In this document: one piece after another, positions 45,268-54,848 of the stretch
Layout of the letters: each line of letters starts with the position of its first letter
Position numbering within the stretch: the stretch's first letter is position 1
DNA from: an uncultured Methylocystaceae bacterium
Lineage (GTDB): Bacteria; Pseudomonadota; Alphaproteobacteria; Rhizobiales; Beijerinckiaceae
DNA: 64,000 bases
Direction of reading: 5' to 3'
Assembly (NCBI GenBank): GCA_937870755.1
Contig: CALMZV010000027.1
Location: forward strand, 368,390-432,389
Notes under the pieces: generated by a model
The model's input: only the letters and a program-made list of their open reading frames with translations
What the model was told of the DNA's origin: nothing
The model's database searches: none
Program-made: the position numbers and the translations under genes

Positions 45268-45882
45268 CTATGAGATCATCGCGGCGATCTCGTCCATGTC
45301 CGCCGTTTCGACCTGTTCGCCGTAGCGCGTCGAGAAAAGCGTCAGCATGGCGTCGTGCGTGCTGTCGGATGTGCTGCACAGCGCATCGCGAACGAGAATG
45401 GTCCTGTAGCCGCAATCGACCGCGCCCAAGACCGTCGCCAGAACGCACATATCCGTCTCGCCGCCGGTGACGACCAGCGTATTCACCTTCCTGGAACGAA
45501 GAATGGCGTGGAGATTGCTCCCCAGCCACGGCGAATAGACACGCTTGTCCACCACCTGCGCCGGCGGCACGAATCTTTCGAGTTCGTCCGCCAGCCGCAC
45601 GCAGTCGCGGCCCGCGCGTTCCAGAGTCATGCCAGCCCATTTGCGATAGTATCTGCGCCATGCGCCAACCGCCGCAGCGGGACGGTCCGCCGGAACGAAG
45701 CGCGTAAAATACGTGCGCGACGCCGCGCGTTCCGACAGCCGGACAATGTGCGGAAGAACCTTGGGCATCCATGCTATGCCCCACTCGCTCCCGGGAGCGA
45801 ACAGCTTCTGCATGTCGACGCACACATGCGCCCACGCGTCGCCCAACGGTTCGTCGCGCAATGTCGATCGTTCGTTCGGCAT
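45268..45882 (-). CDS. Isochorismatase-family cysteine hydrolase
   Basis: The start at 45882 (MPNERSTLRDEPLGDAWAHV) gives 204 residues; upstream in-frame ATGs are possible but that extension is Arg-rich noise. The catalytic triad is visible: Asp in AHVCVDMQKLFA, Lys in VVDKRVYSPWLGS, Cys in LVVTGGETDMCVLATVLGAV. The cis-peptide and metal region is GGETD. Family members hydrolyse amides such as nicotinamide, N-carbamoyl compounds or isochorismate. No neighbour reveals the substrate. It lies between the two-component kinase and badR on the minus strand, apparently as its own unit. Confidence 0.88.
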   Translation of the reverse strand: MPNERSTLRDEPLGDAWAHVCVDMQKLFAPGSEWGIAWMPKVLPHIVRLSERAASRTYFTRFVPADRPAAAVGAWRRYYRKWAGMTLERAGRDCVRLADELERFVPPAQVVDKRVYSPWLGSNLHAILRSRKVNTLVVTGGETDMCVLATVLGAVDCGYRTILVRDALCSTSDSTHDAMLTLFSTRYGEQVETADMDEIAAMIS

Positions 45883-46057
45883 CGGCGTCCCGCGCATGAT
45901 CTGGCGCGCAACACGGCGCCCGCCCGCATTTAACGCGTGCATTCCCGTCGTGTTCCGGCGGCGGCGCGTTCGGATTGCGGTTTCCGCGCAGGTCGGCTTC
46001 CGACGACGATGGCGCCGATCGCCGGACCGCGGATGCATCTTACGCTTGCAGGGTCGC

Positions 46058-46582
46058 TCAGTGCGCTTCGTCGTCGGCCGGCCCCTCGCCCGCGCTTTCG
46101 TCGAGCCGCTTCATGTTGTCGAGGATCTTCAGCAGATAATGCAGCGCATGCACCGTATCGTTGACTGAAAAGTCGGCGAGAACCTGATCGTAATAGGCGC
46201 GGATCTTGGGCTGGGCGAGCACCTGCCAGACATGGCGGCCCGTGTCGGTCATCGTGACCAGTCTCGATCTGCGATCTCGCTCGTCCTGCACGATCGCGAC
46301 ATGGTCGTCGCGTTCCATGCGCCCGACCAGACCGGCCAGATTCTGGCGACTGACCATCAGATATTGCGCAAGCTCGCCAATGCTCATGCCCCCCTGCGCC
46401 GTGGGACGGGAGAGCGCGCCCAGCACGGCCCACTGCTGCGTCGTCAGCCCTTCGGCGTGCACCGCACGCGTGCCGGTTTTATGCAACATATTTGCGCACT
46501 GATAGAGCCTAAAAAACAACCTGTTGGCCAATTCCGACCTTGTCTGCTCATTGTGCACTGCAGAAATGCTGGCTTTTTCCAT
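46058..46582 (-). CDS. badR: MarR-family repressor of cyclohexanecarboxylate genes (BadR-like)
   Basis: A 174-residue MarR protein: ANRLFFRLYQCANMLHKTGT, TTQQWAVLGALSRP, MVSRQNLAGLVGRMERDDHV and the wing DERDRRSRLVTMTDTGRHVW. It is divergent from badH, the position held in Rhodopseudomonas palustris by badR, whose product represses the cyclohexanecarboxylate genes and responds to 2-ketocyclohexanecarboxyl-CoA. The assignment rests on this synteny plus family. A palindromic site lies in the shared promoter. A paralogue is found at 7168-7644. Confidence 0.85.
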   Translation of the reverse strand: MEKASISAVHNEQTRSELANRLFFRLYQCANMLHKTGTRAVHAEGLTTQQWAVLGALSRPTAQGGMSIGELAQYLMVSRQNLAGLVGRMERDDHVAIVQDERDRRSRLVTMTDTGRHVWQVLAQPKIRAYYDQVLADFSVNDTVHALHYLLKILDNMKRLDESAGEGPADDEAH

Positions 46583-46618
46583 GGGAGCCCCGCTTGCGCA
46601 CCTGCCGGCTGCGTGGTA

Positions 46619-46632
46619 GATATGACAATATC
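46619..46632. promoter_or_regulatory. Candidate BadR operator in the badR-badH promoter
   Basis: Perfect inverted repeat GATAT-GACA-ATATC, 37 bp before the badR start and 79 bp before the badH start, with a further ATAT half-site at 46637-46640. It is the most AT-rich stretch of the divergent gap and fits a MarR operator that controls both directions. Confidence 0.5.
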
Positions 46633-46710
46633 TTGCATATTTTGGTGTCGTTCAAGCGAAGATCGCGCAAAAACACGACGCCGGCAATTTGCGATCAGGG
46701 AGGTGCAGGA

Positions 46711-47478
46711 ATGGCTCGTTTCGACGGCAAGACGGTCTTGGTGACCGGCGGCGGCGGCGGCATCGGCGGGGCGACCTGCAAGCGATTTGCGGCCGAAGGC
46801 GCCAAGGTGGCCGTGTTCGACATCAACCTGGAAGCCGCCGAGAAGGTCGCCGCCGGGATCAGGAGCGCCGGCGGCGTCGCGGACGCCTTCCAGTGCGACA
46901 TCGCCAGCCATGCCGCCGTCAACGCCGCGGTCGCGGCCGCTGAAGCCAGGCTCGGCCCGATAGACGTCCTGGTCAACAACGCCGGCTGGGACATTTTCAA
47001 GCCGTTCGCCAAGACCGAGCCTGGCGAGTGGGACAAGCTGATCGCCATCAACCTCACGGGCGCGCTCAACATGCACCACGCCGTGCTGCCGGGCATGGTC
47101 GCGCGCAAATACGGCCGCATCGTCAACATCGCTTCCGACGCCGCGCGCGTCGGCTCGTCCGGCGAGGCGGTCTATGCGGCCTGCAAGGGCGGTCTCGTCG
47201 CGTTTTCCAAGACCATTGCGCGCGAACATGCGCGCCACAACATCACCGTCAACGTCGTCTGCCCCGGTCCGACCGACACCGCGTTGCTCGCGGGCGTGAC
47301 GTCTGGCGCGGCCAACCCGGAAAAGCTGGTCGAAGCCTTCGCCAAAGCCATTCCGATGGGCCGCCTCGGCCAGCCCAACGATCTCGCCGGCGCCATCGCG
47401 TTCATGGGCTCCGACGACGCGGCATTCGTCACCGGACAGGTGCTGAGCGTGTCCGGCGGACTGACGATGAACGGCTGA
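46711..47478 (+). CDS. badH: 2-hydroxycyclohexanecarboxyl-CoA dehydrogenase
   Basis: The ATG at 46711 follows GGGAGGTGCAGGA. At 255 residues it equals R. palustris BadH in length. SDR features are the cofactor loop VLVTGGGGGIGGATCKRFAA, VNNAG (residues 88-92), the active-site Ser in VNIASDAARVG and Tyr/Lys in EAVYAACKGGLVAFS. It oxidises 2-hydroxycyclohexanecarboxyl-CoA to the 2-keto compound with NAD. The next gene, 25 bp away, encodes the ring-opening hydrolase that uses this product, which makes the specific assignment credible beyond the generic SDR fold. Confidence 0.9.
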   Translation: MARFDGKTVLVTGGGGGIGGATCKRFAAEGAKVAVFDINLEAAEKVAAGIRSAGGVADAFQCDIASHAAVNAAVAAAEARLGPIDVLVNNAGWDIFKPFAKTEPGEWDKLIAINLTGALNMHHAVLPGMVARKYGRIVNIASDAARVGSSGEAVYAACKGGLVAFSKTIAREHARHNITVNVVCPGPTDTALLAGVTSGAANPEKLVEAFAKAIPMGRLGQPNDLAGAIAFMGSDDAAFVTGQVLSVSGGLTMNG

Positions 47479-47503
47479 TCACAGCGATAGCAGGAGGAAG
47501 CAC

Positions 47504-48286
47504 ATGAAGTTCGAGGATCTTCTCTACGAAGTCCGCAACGGCGTCGCGTGGATCGTCATCAATCGCCCCGACAAGATGAACGCGTTTCGCGGCACGACGT
47601 GCGACGAAATGATCAAGGCCCTCTACAAGGCCGGTTACGACAAGGATGTCGGCTGCATTGTGCTCGCCGGCGCCGGCGACCGCGCCTTCTGCACCGGCGG
47701 CGACCAGGGCGCGCACGACGGCAATTACGACGGCCGCGGCACGATCGGCCTGCCGATGGAAGAGCTGCACACGGCCATCCGCGACGTTCCCAAGCCCGTC
47801 ATCGCGCGCGTGCAGGGTTACGCGATCGGCGGCGGCAACGTGCTGGCCACGATCTGCGACCTGACGATCTGCTCGGAAAAAGCAATCTTCGGTCAGGTCG
47901 GCCCCAGGATGGGATCGGTCGATCCTGGCTATGGGACGGCGTTCCTCGCCCGCGTCGTCGGCGAGAAGAAGGCGCGCGAGATCTGGTACATGTGCAAGCG
48001 CTATTCCGGCAAGGAAGCGGAGGCCATGGGCCTGGCGAACCTTTGCGTGCCGCACGAGGAACTCGACAAGACCGTCCAGGCCTGGGGCGAGGAATTGTGC
48101 GAACGCAGCCCGACCGCCATCGCCATCGCCAAACGTTCGTTCAACATGGACACGGCGCATCAGGCGGGCATCGCCGGCATGGGCATGTATGCGTTGAAAC
48201 TCTACTACGACACCGAAGAGTCCCGCGAAGGCGTGAAGGCCCTCGGCGAGAAGCGCAAGCCCGAATTCCGAAAATACGCGAAGTGA
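47504..48286 (+). CDS. badI: 2-ketocyclohexanecarboxyl-CoA hydrolase (ring opening)
   Basis: A 260-residue crotonase-fold enzyme, the length of BadI. It starts MKFEDLLYEVRNGVAWIVIN. Diagnostic stretches shared with MenB/BadI-type enzymes are NAFRGTTCDEMIKAL, GDRAFCTGGDQGAHDG, RVQGYAIGGGNVLATICDLT and GPRMGSVDPGYGTAFLARVV. It hydrolyses the ring of 2-ketocyclohexanecarboxyl-CoA to pimeloyl-CoA, which then enters beta-oxidation. The badH-badI order matches the R. palustris benzoate and cyclohexanecarboxylate region. Confidence 0.94.
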   Translation: MKFEDLLYEVRNGVAWIVINRPDKMNAFRGTTCDEMIKALYKAGYDKDVGCIVLAGAGDRAFCTGGDQGAHDGNYDGRGTIGLPMEELHTAIRDVPKPVIARVQGYAIGGGNVLATICDLTICSEKAIFGQVGPRMGSVDPGYGTAFLARVVGEKKAREIWYMCKRYSGKEAEAMGLANLCVPHEELDKTVQAWGEELCERSPTAIAIAKRSFNMDTAHQAGIAGMGMYALKLYYDTEESREGVKALGEKRKPEFRKYAK

Positions 48287-48381
48287 TCTGAAGAGCGGCT
48301 TCGCAAGGCGGGGCCGCTCCATCTGCTCGTGACATGCTGCGCCGGATTCATGAAGGCGCCGCGCGTTTCCAGGGGTGTTGG

Positions 48382-49533
48382 ATGAACCCGTATATCGACC
48401 AGGACCTGACCGCGCTCGCCGATCAGGCCCGCCGCTTCGCGACCGACCGTGTCGCACCCGGGTTTCAGGAGCGCGACCGCACCCGCGTGCTCGACCGTGA
48501 CCTGATGCGGGACATGGGCGAGATGGGGTTCATCGCGCCCGAACTGCCGGAGGAATTCGGCGGCCTGGGCATGGGTTCGCTCGCCGCGGGCGTCATACAC
48601 GAGGAGATCGCGCGCGCCGATCTTTCGATCTCCTACATCAATCTTCTTGCGTCCCTGAACGGGCAGATTCTTTCGCACCACGGCCGGCCGGACGTCGTCA
48701 AGCCGTGGCTGACCAGGCTCGTCGCCGGCCAGGCGCTGTTCGCCATCGCCCTGACTGAGCCGCGCGGCGGCTCGGATGCAGCCAACCTCCGCCTCAGGAT
48801 CGAGCGCGATGGCGAGGACTACATCGTCAACGGCGAGAAGACATCGATCTCCGCCGCCGATCAGGCCGACGCCGCCGTCGTGTTCGGCCGCACGGGCAGT
48901 GTGGAATCCGGCGCCCATGGCGTCACTGCGCTGCTCGTGCCGATGGATCTGCCGGGGATCGTCCGCTCGCGTTTCGACTGCCATGGCCAGCGCGCCATCG
49001 GCCGTGGCTCGCTGTTCTTCGAGAATGTGCGCGTGCCCGGATCGCACCGTCTCGGCGACGAGAACAAGGGTTTCGTTCAGGTCATGCAGGGGTTCGACTT
49101 TTCGCGCGCCCTCATCGGCCTGCAGGTGCTCGCGGTGGCCCGTGTCGCGTTGGAGGAGACATGGAAATATGTCGCGCAGCGGCAGGCTTTCGGCAAATCC
49201 CTCTCGGCTTTTCAGGGCGTGTCCCATCCGCTCGCAGATCTGGACACCCAGGTCGAGGCCGCGCGCCTGCTGTGCCTGCAGGCGCTCTGGCTGAAGGACA
49301 AGGGCCTCTCGCACAGCGCGGAGGCGGCGATGTGCAAGTGGTGGGCGCCCAAGCTCGCCTATGACGTCATCCACCAATGCCTGCTCATGCACGGTCATGG
49401 CGGCTACGACCGGGGGCCGATGGAGCAGCGCTTGCGCGACGTTCTCGGCTTCCAGATCGGCGACGGAACCGCGCAGATCATGAAGACGATCATTGCGCGC
49501 GCGAGAGCTGGCCGCGACGCCGTTCCGGCCTGA
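48382..49533 (+). CDS. aliB: Cyclohexanecarboxyl-CoA dehydrogenase
   Basis: The ATG at 48382 (MNPYIDQDLTALADQARRFA) gives a 383-residue acyl-CoA dehydrogenase. FAD and substrate blocks are ALTEPRGGSDAANLRLRIER, VNGEKTSISAADQADAAVVF and RQAFGKSLSAFQGVSHPLAD. Where most family members have the catalytic Glu in YEGT, this one reads IGDGTAQIMK, so the base is probably Asp. It oxidises cyclohexanecarboxyl-CoA to cyclohex-1-ene-carboxyl-CoA. It lies between badI and aliA. No hydratase for the 1-ene product is adjacent. Confidence 0.88.
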   Translation: MNPYIDQDLTALADQARRFATDRVAPGFQERDRTRVLDRDLMRDMGEMGFIAPELPEEFGGLGMGSLAAGVIHEEIARADLSISYINLLASLNGQILSHHGRPDVVKPWLTRLVAGQALFAIALTEPRGGSDAANLRLRIERDGEDYIVNGEKTSISAADQADAAVVFGRTGSVESGAHGVTALLVPMDLPGIVRSRFDCHGQRAIGRGSLFFENVRVPGSHRLGDENKGFVQVMQGFDFSRALIGLQVLAVARVALEETWKYVAQRQAFGKSLSAFQGVSHPLADLDTQVEAARLLCLQALWLKDKGLSHSAEAAMCKWWAPKLAYDVIHQCLLMHGHGGYDRGPMEQRLRDVLGFQIGDGTAQIMKTIIARARAGRDAVPA

Positions 49534-49565
49534 ACGACGGAAGGTCGCGCAAGAGGGAGGGACAG

Positions 49566-51209
49566 ATGGAATTCGACGCTGTATTGCTGGCGCCGCGACG
49601 CGCTGAAAGCATCGCCAAAGGCTACTGGCGCGACCGTACGATCAACGACGATCTCGACGCCTGCCTGGCCGGATGTCCCGACAAGATCGCGCTCACGGCG
49701 GTGCGCCTCGAAACGAACGCGACCCGCCGGTTCACCTATCGCGAAGTCGCCACGCTCGCAGACCGCATCGCGGTCGGCCTCGCGCGATTGGGCGTCGGCC
49801 GCAACGACGTGGTCGCCATGCAGCTGCCGAACTGGTGGCAATTCTCCCTGCTCTATCTGGCCTGCAGCCGGATCGGCGCCGTCCTCAATCCGCTGATGCC
49901 GATATTCCGCGAGCGCGAACTCTCGTTCATGCTCAAGCACGGCGAAGCCAAGGTCATGATCGTTCCGAAGACATTCCGGAACTTCGACCATGAGGCGATG
50001 ATGCGCGGCCTCATGCCCTCCCTGCCCTCGCTGCGCCGCCTGATCGTGGTCGATGGCGGCGGCGCCGATGACTTCGACGCGCTGCTGGCCGTTCCCGAAT
50101 GGGAAAAGGAGCCGGACGCGCAGTCGATCCTGACGTCCAGTCGCCCCGAACCGGACGACATCACGCAGCTCATCTACACCTCCGGCACGACCGGCGAACC
50201 GAAAGGCGTGATGCACAGCGCCAATACGCTGATGGCGAACATCATCCCCTACGCGCAGCGTCTGAAGCTCGGCGCCGACGATATCGTTCTGATGGCCTCG
50301 CCGATGGCGCACCAGACCGGCTTCATGTACGGCCTGATGATGCCGATCATGCTGAAGGCCAGCGCCGTTCTGCAGGACGTGTGGGAGCCGGCCCGGGCCG
50401 CCGACCTGATACGGACCGAGAAGGCGACTTTCACCATGGCCTCCACCCCGTTCCTCACGGACCTCACGCGCACGGTGGCCGAGAGCGGCAAGCCGGTTCC
50501 CTCGCTCAGGACGTTCCTGTGCGCGGGCGCGCCAATCCCCGGTCCGCTTGTCGAGCAGGCGCAGGCCGGCCTCGGCGCGAAGATCGTGTCCGCATGGGGC
50601 ATGACGGAAAACGGCGCTGTCACGCTGATCAATCTCGATGATGACGACAGGCTGGCTTCCACGACCGATGGCTGCCCGCTTCCCGGTGTGGAGGTGAAGG
50701 TGGTCGATGCGGACGGCAGGTCCCTGCCCGCGGGCGAGACCGGAAAGCTGCTCGTGCGCGCCTGCTCGAATTTCGGCGGCTATCTCAAGCGGCCGCAGTG
50801 GAACGGCACGGACCCCGAAGGCTGGTTCGACAGCGGCGACCTCGCCTATATCACGCCGGCGGGCTACATCCGGATCAGCGGACGCTCGAAAGACGTCATC
50901 ATTCGCGGCGGGGAGAACATCCCGGTCGTCGAGGTCGAGGCGCTGCTCTACAAGCACCCGGCCGTGGCGCAGGTCGCGATCGTCGCCTATCCCGACGAGC
51001 GGCTTGGCGAACGGGCGTGCGCCGTGGTCGTGCCCAAAGCCGGCGAGACGATCGATTTCGCAGGCATGACCGAATTCCTGAAGGCGCACAAGCTCGCCAT
51101 CCAGTACATCCCCGAAAAGCTGATCGTGCGCGACGCGATGCCGGCGACGCCGTCCGGCAAGATCCAGAAGTTCCGGCTGCGCGACATGCTGAAGGCCGGG
51201 GAACTCTAG
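49566..51209 (+). CDS. aliA: Cyclohexanecarboxylate-CoA ligase
   Basis: The ATG at 49566 follows GAGGGAGGGAC. The 547-residue AMP-forming ligase has the P-loop [20 protein letters not shown], the aromatic A5 region [12 protein letters not shown]7 [20 protein letters not shown] and the A10 lysine [10 protein letters not shown]. It activates cyclohexanecarboxylate for AliB. The specific name comes from the badR-badH-badI-aliB context and the length; the family alone would only say medium-chain or alicyclic acyl-CoA synthetase. Confidence 0.88.
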   Translation: MEFDAVLLAPRRAESIAKGYWRDRTINDDLDACLAGCPDKIALTAVRLETNATRRFTYREVATLADRIAVGLARLGVGRNDVVAMQLPNWWQFSLLYLACSRIGAVLNPLMPIFRERELSFMLKHGEAKVMIVPKTFRNFDHEAMMRGLMPSLPSLRRLIVVDGGGADDFDALLAVPEWEKEPDAQSILTSSRPEPDDITQLIYTSGTTGEPKGVMHSANTLMANIIPYAQRLKLGADDIVLMASPMAHQTGFMYGLMMPIMLKASAVLQDVWEPARAADLIRTEKATFTMASTPFLTDLTRTVAESGKPVPSLRTFLCAGAPIPGPLVEQAQAGLGAKIVSAWGMTENGAVTLINLDDDDRLASTTDGCPLPGVEVKVVDADGRSLPAGETGKLLVRACSNFGGYLKRPQWNGTDPEGWFDSGDLAYITPAGYIRISGRSKDVIIRGGENIPVVEVEALLYKHPAVAQVAIVAYPDERLGERACAVVVPKAGETIDFAGMTEFLKAHKLAIQYIPEKLIVRDAMPATPSGKIQKFRLRDMLKAGEL

Positions 51210-51327
51210 GCCGGCGTTCGGCCCGGCGCACGCCGGGTCGCGTCCGCGCGTCCATTTGCCTTCCGGAATCGCTGACCGGCGGCTCGCGCATGCAACCCGC
51301 GCTGTGAGCGCGCACAGGAGTTCATCG

Positions 51328-52515
51328 ATGACCAAAGCGCCGCGCGCCAGCTTTCAATGGGACGACCCGCTTTCATTGGCCGGACAGATCACCGAGGAAG
51401 AACGCGCCGTGCGCGATACGGCGCACGCCTATTGTCAGGAGCAATTGCTGCCGCAGGTGCAGGAGGCGTTCCGGCACGAGAAGACGAACCCGGCGATTTT
51501 CCGGAGCATGGGCGAACTTGGCCTGCTGGGAGCGACCATACCGGAGACCTACGGCGGCGCCGGACTGAACTACGTCTGCTACGGCCTGATCGCCCGCGAG
51601 GTCGAGCGCGTCGACTCCGGCTATCGCTCGATGATGAGCGTGCAATCCTCCCTCGTCATGGTTCCGATCAACGCGTTCGGAAACCAGGCGACCAAACAGA
51701 AATACCTGCCGAAGCTTGCGACCGGCGAATGGATCGGCTGCTTCGGACTGACGGAGCCCAACCACGGCTCCGACCCTGGAAGCATGATCACGCGCGCCAG
51801 AAAGGTCGACGGCGGCTACAGCCTCTCCGGTGCGAAAATGTGGATCACCAACAGCCCGATCGCCGACGTTTTCGTCGTCTGGGCCAAGGACGACGCCGGC
51901 GATATCCGCGGCTTCGTGCTCGAAAAAGGCTGGAAGGGCCTCAGCGCGCCGGCGATCCACGGAAAAGTCGGGCTGCGCGCGTCAATCACCGGCGAGATCG
52001 TGCTCGACGAGGTGTTCTGCCCCGAAGAGAACGCCTTCCCGGAGGTGCGCGGCCTGAAGGGACCGTTCACCTGCCTGAACTCGGCGCGCTACGGCATCGC
52101 CTGGGGCGCGCTCGGCGCCGCCGAGGACTGCTATGTCCGTGCCCGGCAATACGTGATCGACCGCAAGCAGTTCGGAAGACCGCTCGCCGCCAACCAGCTC
52201 GTCCAGAAGAAGCTCGCCGACATGCTCACCGAGATCGCGCTTGGTTTGCAAGGCTGTCTGAGACTGGGGCGCCTGAAGGACGAAGGCGTCGCGCCCGTCG
52301 AGATCACCTCGATCATGAAACGCAATTCCTGCGGCAAGGCGCTCGATATCGCCCGCACGGCGCGCGACATGATGGGCGGCAACGGCATCAGCGACGAATT
52401 CGGCGTCGCGCGTCATCTCGTCAATCTCGAGGTCGTCAACACCTATGAGGGCACGCACGACATACATGCGCTGATCCTGGGCCGCGCGATCACGGGAATT
52501 GCGGCCTTCAATTGA
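51328..52515 (+). CDS. gcdH: Glutaryl-CoA dehydrogenase
   Basis: The ATG at 51328 follows CAGGAGTTCATCG. The 395-residue protein has the GcdH hallmarks: [40 protein letters not shown] with the glutarate-binding Arg nearby, [38 protein letters not shown] and the catalytic Glu in [17 protein letters not shown]. It oxidises and decarboxylates glutaryl-CoA to crotonyl-CoA, a later step after BadI-derived pimeloyl-CoA is shortened. Its position after aliA links the alicyclic route to central metabolism. Confidence 0.95.
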   Translation: MTKAPRASFQWDDPLSLAGQITEEERAVRDTAHAYCQEQLLPQVQEAFRHEKTNPAIFRSMGELGLLGATIPETYGGAGLNYVCYGLIAREVERVDSGYRSMMSVQSSLVMVPINAFGNQATKQKYLPKLATGEWIGCFGLTEPNHGSDPGSMITRARKVDGGYSLSGAKMWITNSPIADVFVVWAKDDAGDIRGFVLEKGWKGLSAPAIHGKVGLRASITGEIVLDEVFCPEENAFPEVRGLKGPFTCLNSARYGIAWGALGAAEDCYVRARQYVIDRKQFGRPLAANQLVQKKLADMLTEIALGLQGCLRLGRLKDEGVAPVEITSIMKRNSCGKALDIARTARDMMGGNGISDEFGVARHLVNLEVVNTYEGTHDIHALILGRAITGIAAFN

Positions 52516-52628
52516 ACTCGCACGCGCCGCCCGGCGCCTGCCCGATCCGCACGGCCTCGCGCTCGCCGGTACGAAACCGGCGGCCTTGCGGTGTTGCACG
52601 AGCGCAGTCGAACTGAGGAGGGGATGGT

Positions 52629-53837
52629 ATGAAACGTTCAATCGAGGCGGCGCTGCTGGTTGGCGCCATATCCGGTTTCGGAAACATCGCGTTCGCACAG
52701 ACGCCGGTCAGGATCGGCGTGCTCGGGGACATGTCGGGCGTCTATTCCGACTTCGCCGGCCCTGGATCGGTCGAAGCCGCCCGGCTCGCGATCGAGGATT
52801 TCACCGCGACCTCCAACAAGCTGAAGGTCGAACTCGTCGTCGCCGATGCGCAGAACAAGACGGACGTGGCGACCGCGATTGCGCGACGCTGGTTCGACAC
52901 CGAGAACGTCGACATGGTCGTCGACATTCCCACCAGCGGCGTCGCCCTCGGTCTCGCGGGGCTGGTGAAGGAAAAGAACAAGGTCATGATCGCCACGACG
53001 GCCGGCACGTCGGAACTGACCGGCAAGGCCTGCACGCCCAATTCGTTGCACTGGACATGGGACACCTGGTCCAACTCGCACGGCACCGCCGAGGCGGTCG
53101 TCAAGAGCGGCGGCAAGAGCTGGTTCTTCCTCACCGCCGATTACACCTTCGGCGCCACGATGGAGAAAGAAGCCGGAGACGTCGTGAAGGCGAATGGCGG
53201 AACGGTCGTGGGCTCCGTGCGCCATCCTCTCGACACGAAGGATTTCTCGTCGTTCCTTTTGCAGGCGCAAGCGTCGAAGGCGCAGATCATCGGCCTTGCC
53301 AACGGCGGCACCGACACGAGCAACGCCATCAAGACAGCAGGCGAATTCGGCATCGTCGCCGGCGGGCAGAAGCTCGCCGGTCTCGTGATCTTCATCAACG
53401 ATATTCATGCGCTCGGCCTCAAGGCGGCCAATGGCCTGTTGCTCACGACCGCATTCTATTGGGACATGAACGACCGGACGCGCGCATTCGCCGCGCGTTT
53501 CGCCAAGCTCAACAAGGGCAAGGTTCCTTCCATGAGCCAGGCCGGAACCTATTCGTCGACGCTCGCTTATCTGCGCGCCGTCGAGAAGGTCGGCAGCGCC
53601 CGCGACGGCGCGGCGGTCGTGGCGGCCATGCGCGCGGCCGGGACCTTCGACGATCCGCTGTTCGGCAAGACGACGGTCCGGGCCGACGGTCGCGTCGTGC
53701 ACGACATGTATCTCGTGGAAGTGAAGAAGCCGGAAGAATCGAAGCAGCCCTTCGACTATTACAAGATCGTCTCCACGATCCCGGCCGACCGGGCGTTCCG
53801 GCCGCTGGCCGAAGGCGGCTGCCCGCTGATCAAGTGA
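52629..53837 (+). CDS. ABC transporter substrate-binding protein, Liv/HAA type
   Basis: A 402-residue periplasmic protein with a signal peptide (MKRSIEAALLVGAISGFGNI, cleavage near AFA-QT at residue 23). The type I binding fold begins VRIGVLGDMSGVYSDFAGPG, with VVADAQNKTDVATAIARRWF and SWFFLTADYTFGATMEKEAG. Proteins of this family bind branched-chain amino acids or aromatic and alicyclic carboxylates. Following gcdH by 113 bp, it may capture the acid degraded by the ali/bad enzymes. No Liv permease genes are next to it, and the only ATPase gene in the window, livF at the CRISPR array, is truncated. Confidence 0.9.
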   Translation: MKRSIEAALLVGAISGFGNIAFAQTPVRIGVLGDMSGVYSDFAGPGSVEAARLAIEDFTATSNKLKVELVVADAQNKTDVATAIARRWFDTENVDMVVDIPTSGVALGLAGLVKEKNKVMIATTAGTSELTGKACTPNSLHWTWDTWSNSHGTAEAVVKSGGKSWFFLTADYTFGATMEKEAGDVVKANGGTVVGSVRHPLDTKDFSSFLLQAQASKAQIIGLANGGTDTSNAIKTAGEFGIVAGGQKLAGLVIFINDIHALGLKAANGLLLTTAFYWDMNDRTRAFAARFAKLNKGKVPSMSQAGTYSSTLAYLRAVEKVGSARDGAAVVAAMRAAGTFDDPLFGKTTVRADGRVVHDMYLVEVKKPEESKQPFDYYKIVSTIPADRAFRPLAEGGCPLIK

Positions 53838-53899
53838 AGGCGCCGCGACTTCCTGCGGTCGTACGGCGCTCGCGGTCAGACGTTCCTCGCCGCCGCTTC

Positions 53900-53925
53900 G
53901 CCGGGATCTCGTCGGAGATCCCGGC
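53900..53925. terminator. Candidate bidirectional terminator hairpin
   Basis: Perfect 11-bp stem GCCGGGATCTC-GTCG-GAGATCCCGGC in the 165-bp gap between two convergent genes (binding protein, plus; SDR, minus). It has only a weak T-run after it. Position between convergent genes supports termination. Confidence 0.6.
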
Positions 53926-54002
53926 TGGTTGTCCGTGGCGCATTCGCGCAGCGCCGCCGGCCGGTCGCGCGCGCGTGTTTCAGCCCAGCGTCGGCGATCG
54001 CC

Positions 54003-54830
54003 TCACATCAGAACGCCGCCGCCGCAGACGAGCACCTGTCCGCTGATGTAGTTGGATTCCGGCGCGCAGAACAAATAGACCGCGTCGGCCCCCTCTTCCG
54101 GCGTGCCCGCGCGGCCGAGCGGAACCATGCGCTCCAGCGTCGCCAGCAGTTGCGGCTGCACGCCGACCTTGATCGCGCGGCCCTGGACGTCGATCGTCTT
54201 CTGCTCGGCTTCGATCGCCTCCGTCAGGCGCGTGCGGATCAGGCCGAACGCAACGCAATTGACGTTCACCTTGTAGCGCCCCCATTCCTTGCAGAGCGTG
54301 CGCGTCATGCCGACGATCGCGGCCTTGGCCGAGGAATAGCTCACCTGCCCCGCATTGCCGTACAGGCCTGCGATGGACGAGATGTTCACGACCTTGCGGA
54401 ACACCTCCCGGCCGGCTTCCGCGTCCTTCTTCGCGAGAATGCGGATCGGCTCGGAAGCGGCGCGCAGGATGCGGAACGGCGCGACGAGATGCACGTCGAG
54501 CATGGCCTGAAACTGCTCGTCGGTCATCTTCTGGATCGTGGCGTCCCAGGTGTAGCCGGCATTGTTCACGATGATGTCCAGGCCGCCGAGCTGCGAGACG
54601 GCGGCGTCGACGAAACGATCGGCGAACCCCTCGTCCATCACGCTGCCGTTGACGCAAACCGCCTTGCCGCCCATCGCCGCGATTTCCGCGGCGACCGCGC
54701 GTCCGGGTTCATCGTCGAGATCGTTGACGACGACGCTGGCGCCTTCGCTCGCCAGTTTCAGCGCGATCGCGCGACCGATTCCGCGCCCCGACCCCGAAAC
54801 GAGCGCAACCTTGCCTTCGAGTTTTCTCAT
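54003..54830 (-). CDS. SDR-family 3-hydroxyacyl-CoA dehydrogenase / FabG-like reductase
   Basis: A 275-residue classical SDR: VALVSGSGRGIGRAIALKLA, VVVNDLDDEPGRAVA (Asp after beta-2, NAD-type), VNNAGYTWDATIQKM, active-site VNISSIAGLYGNAGQVSY with SYSSAK giving Tyr and Lys, and GQVLVCGGGV at the end. The NAD preference and partnership with two MaoC hydratases and a thiolase suggest that it oxidises a 3-hydroxyacyl-CoA, as in the MFE-2-type beta-oxidation spiral, rather than acting in fatty acid synthesis. It is the last gene of the minus-strand unit. Confidence 0.88.
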   Translation of the reverse strand: MRKLEGKVALVSGSGRGIGRAIALKLASEGASVVVNDLDDEPGRAVAAEIAAMGGKAVCVNGSVMDEGFADRFVDAAVSQLGGLDIIVNNAGYTWDATIQKMTDEQFQAMLDVHLVAPFRILRAASEPIRILAKKDAEAGREVFRKVVNISSIAGLYGNAGQVSYSSAKAAIVGMTRTLCKEWGRYKVNVNCVAFGLIRTRLTEAIEAEQKTIDVQGRAIKVGVQPQLLATLERMVPLGRAGTPEEGADAVYLFCAPESNYISGQVLVCGGGVLM

Positions 54831-54848
54831 TGTTCTGGTTCCTTTGAA

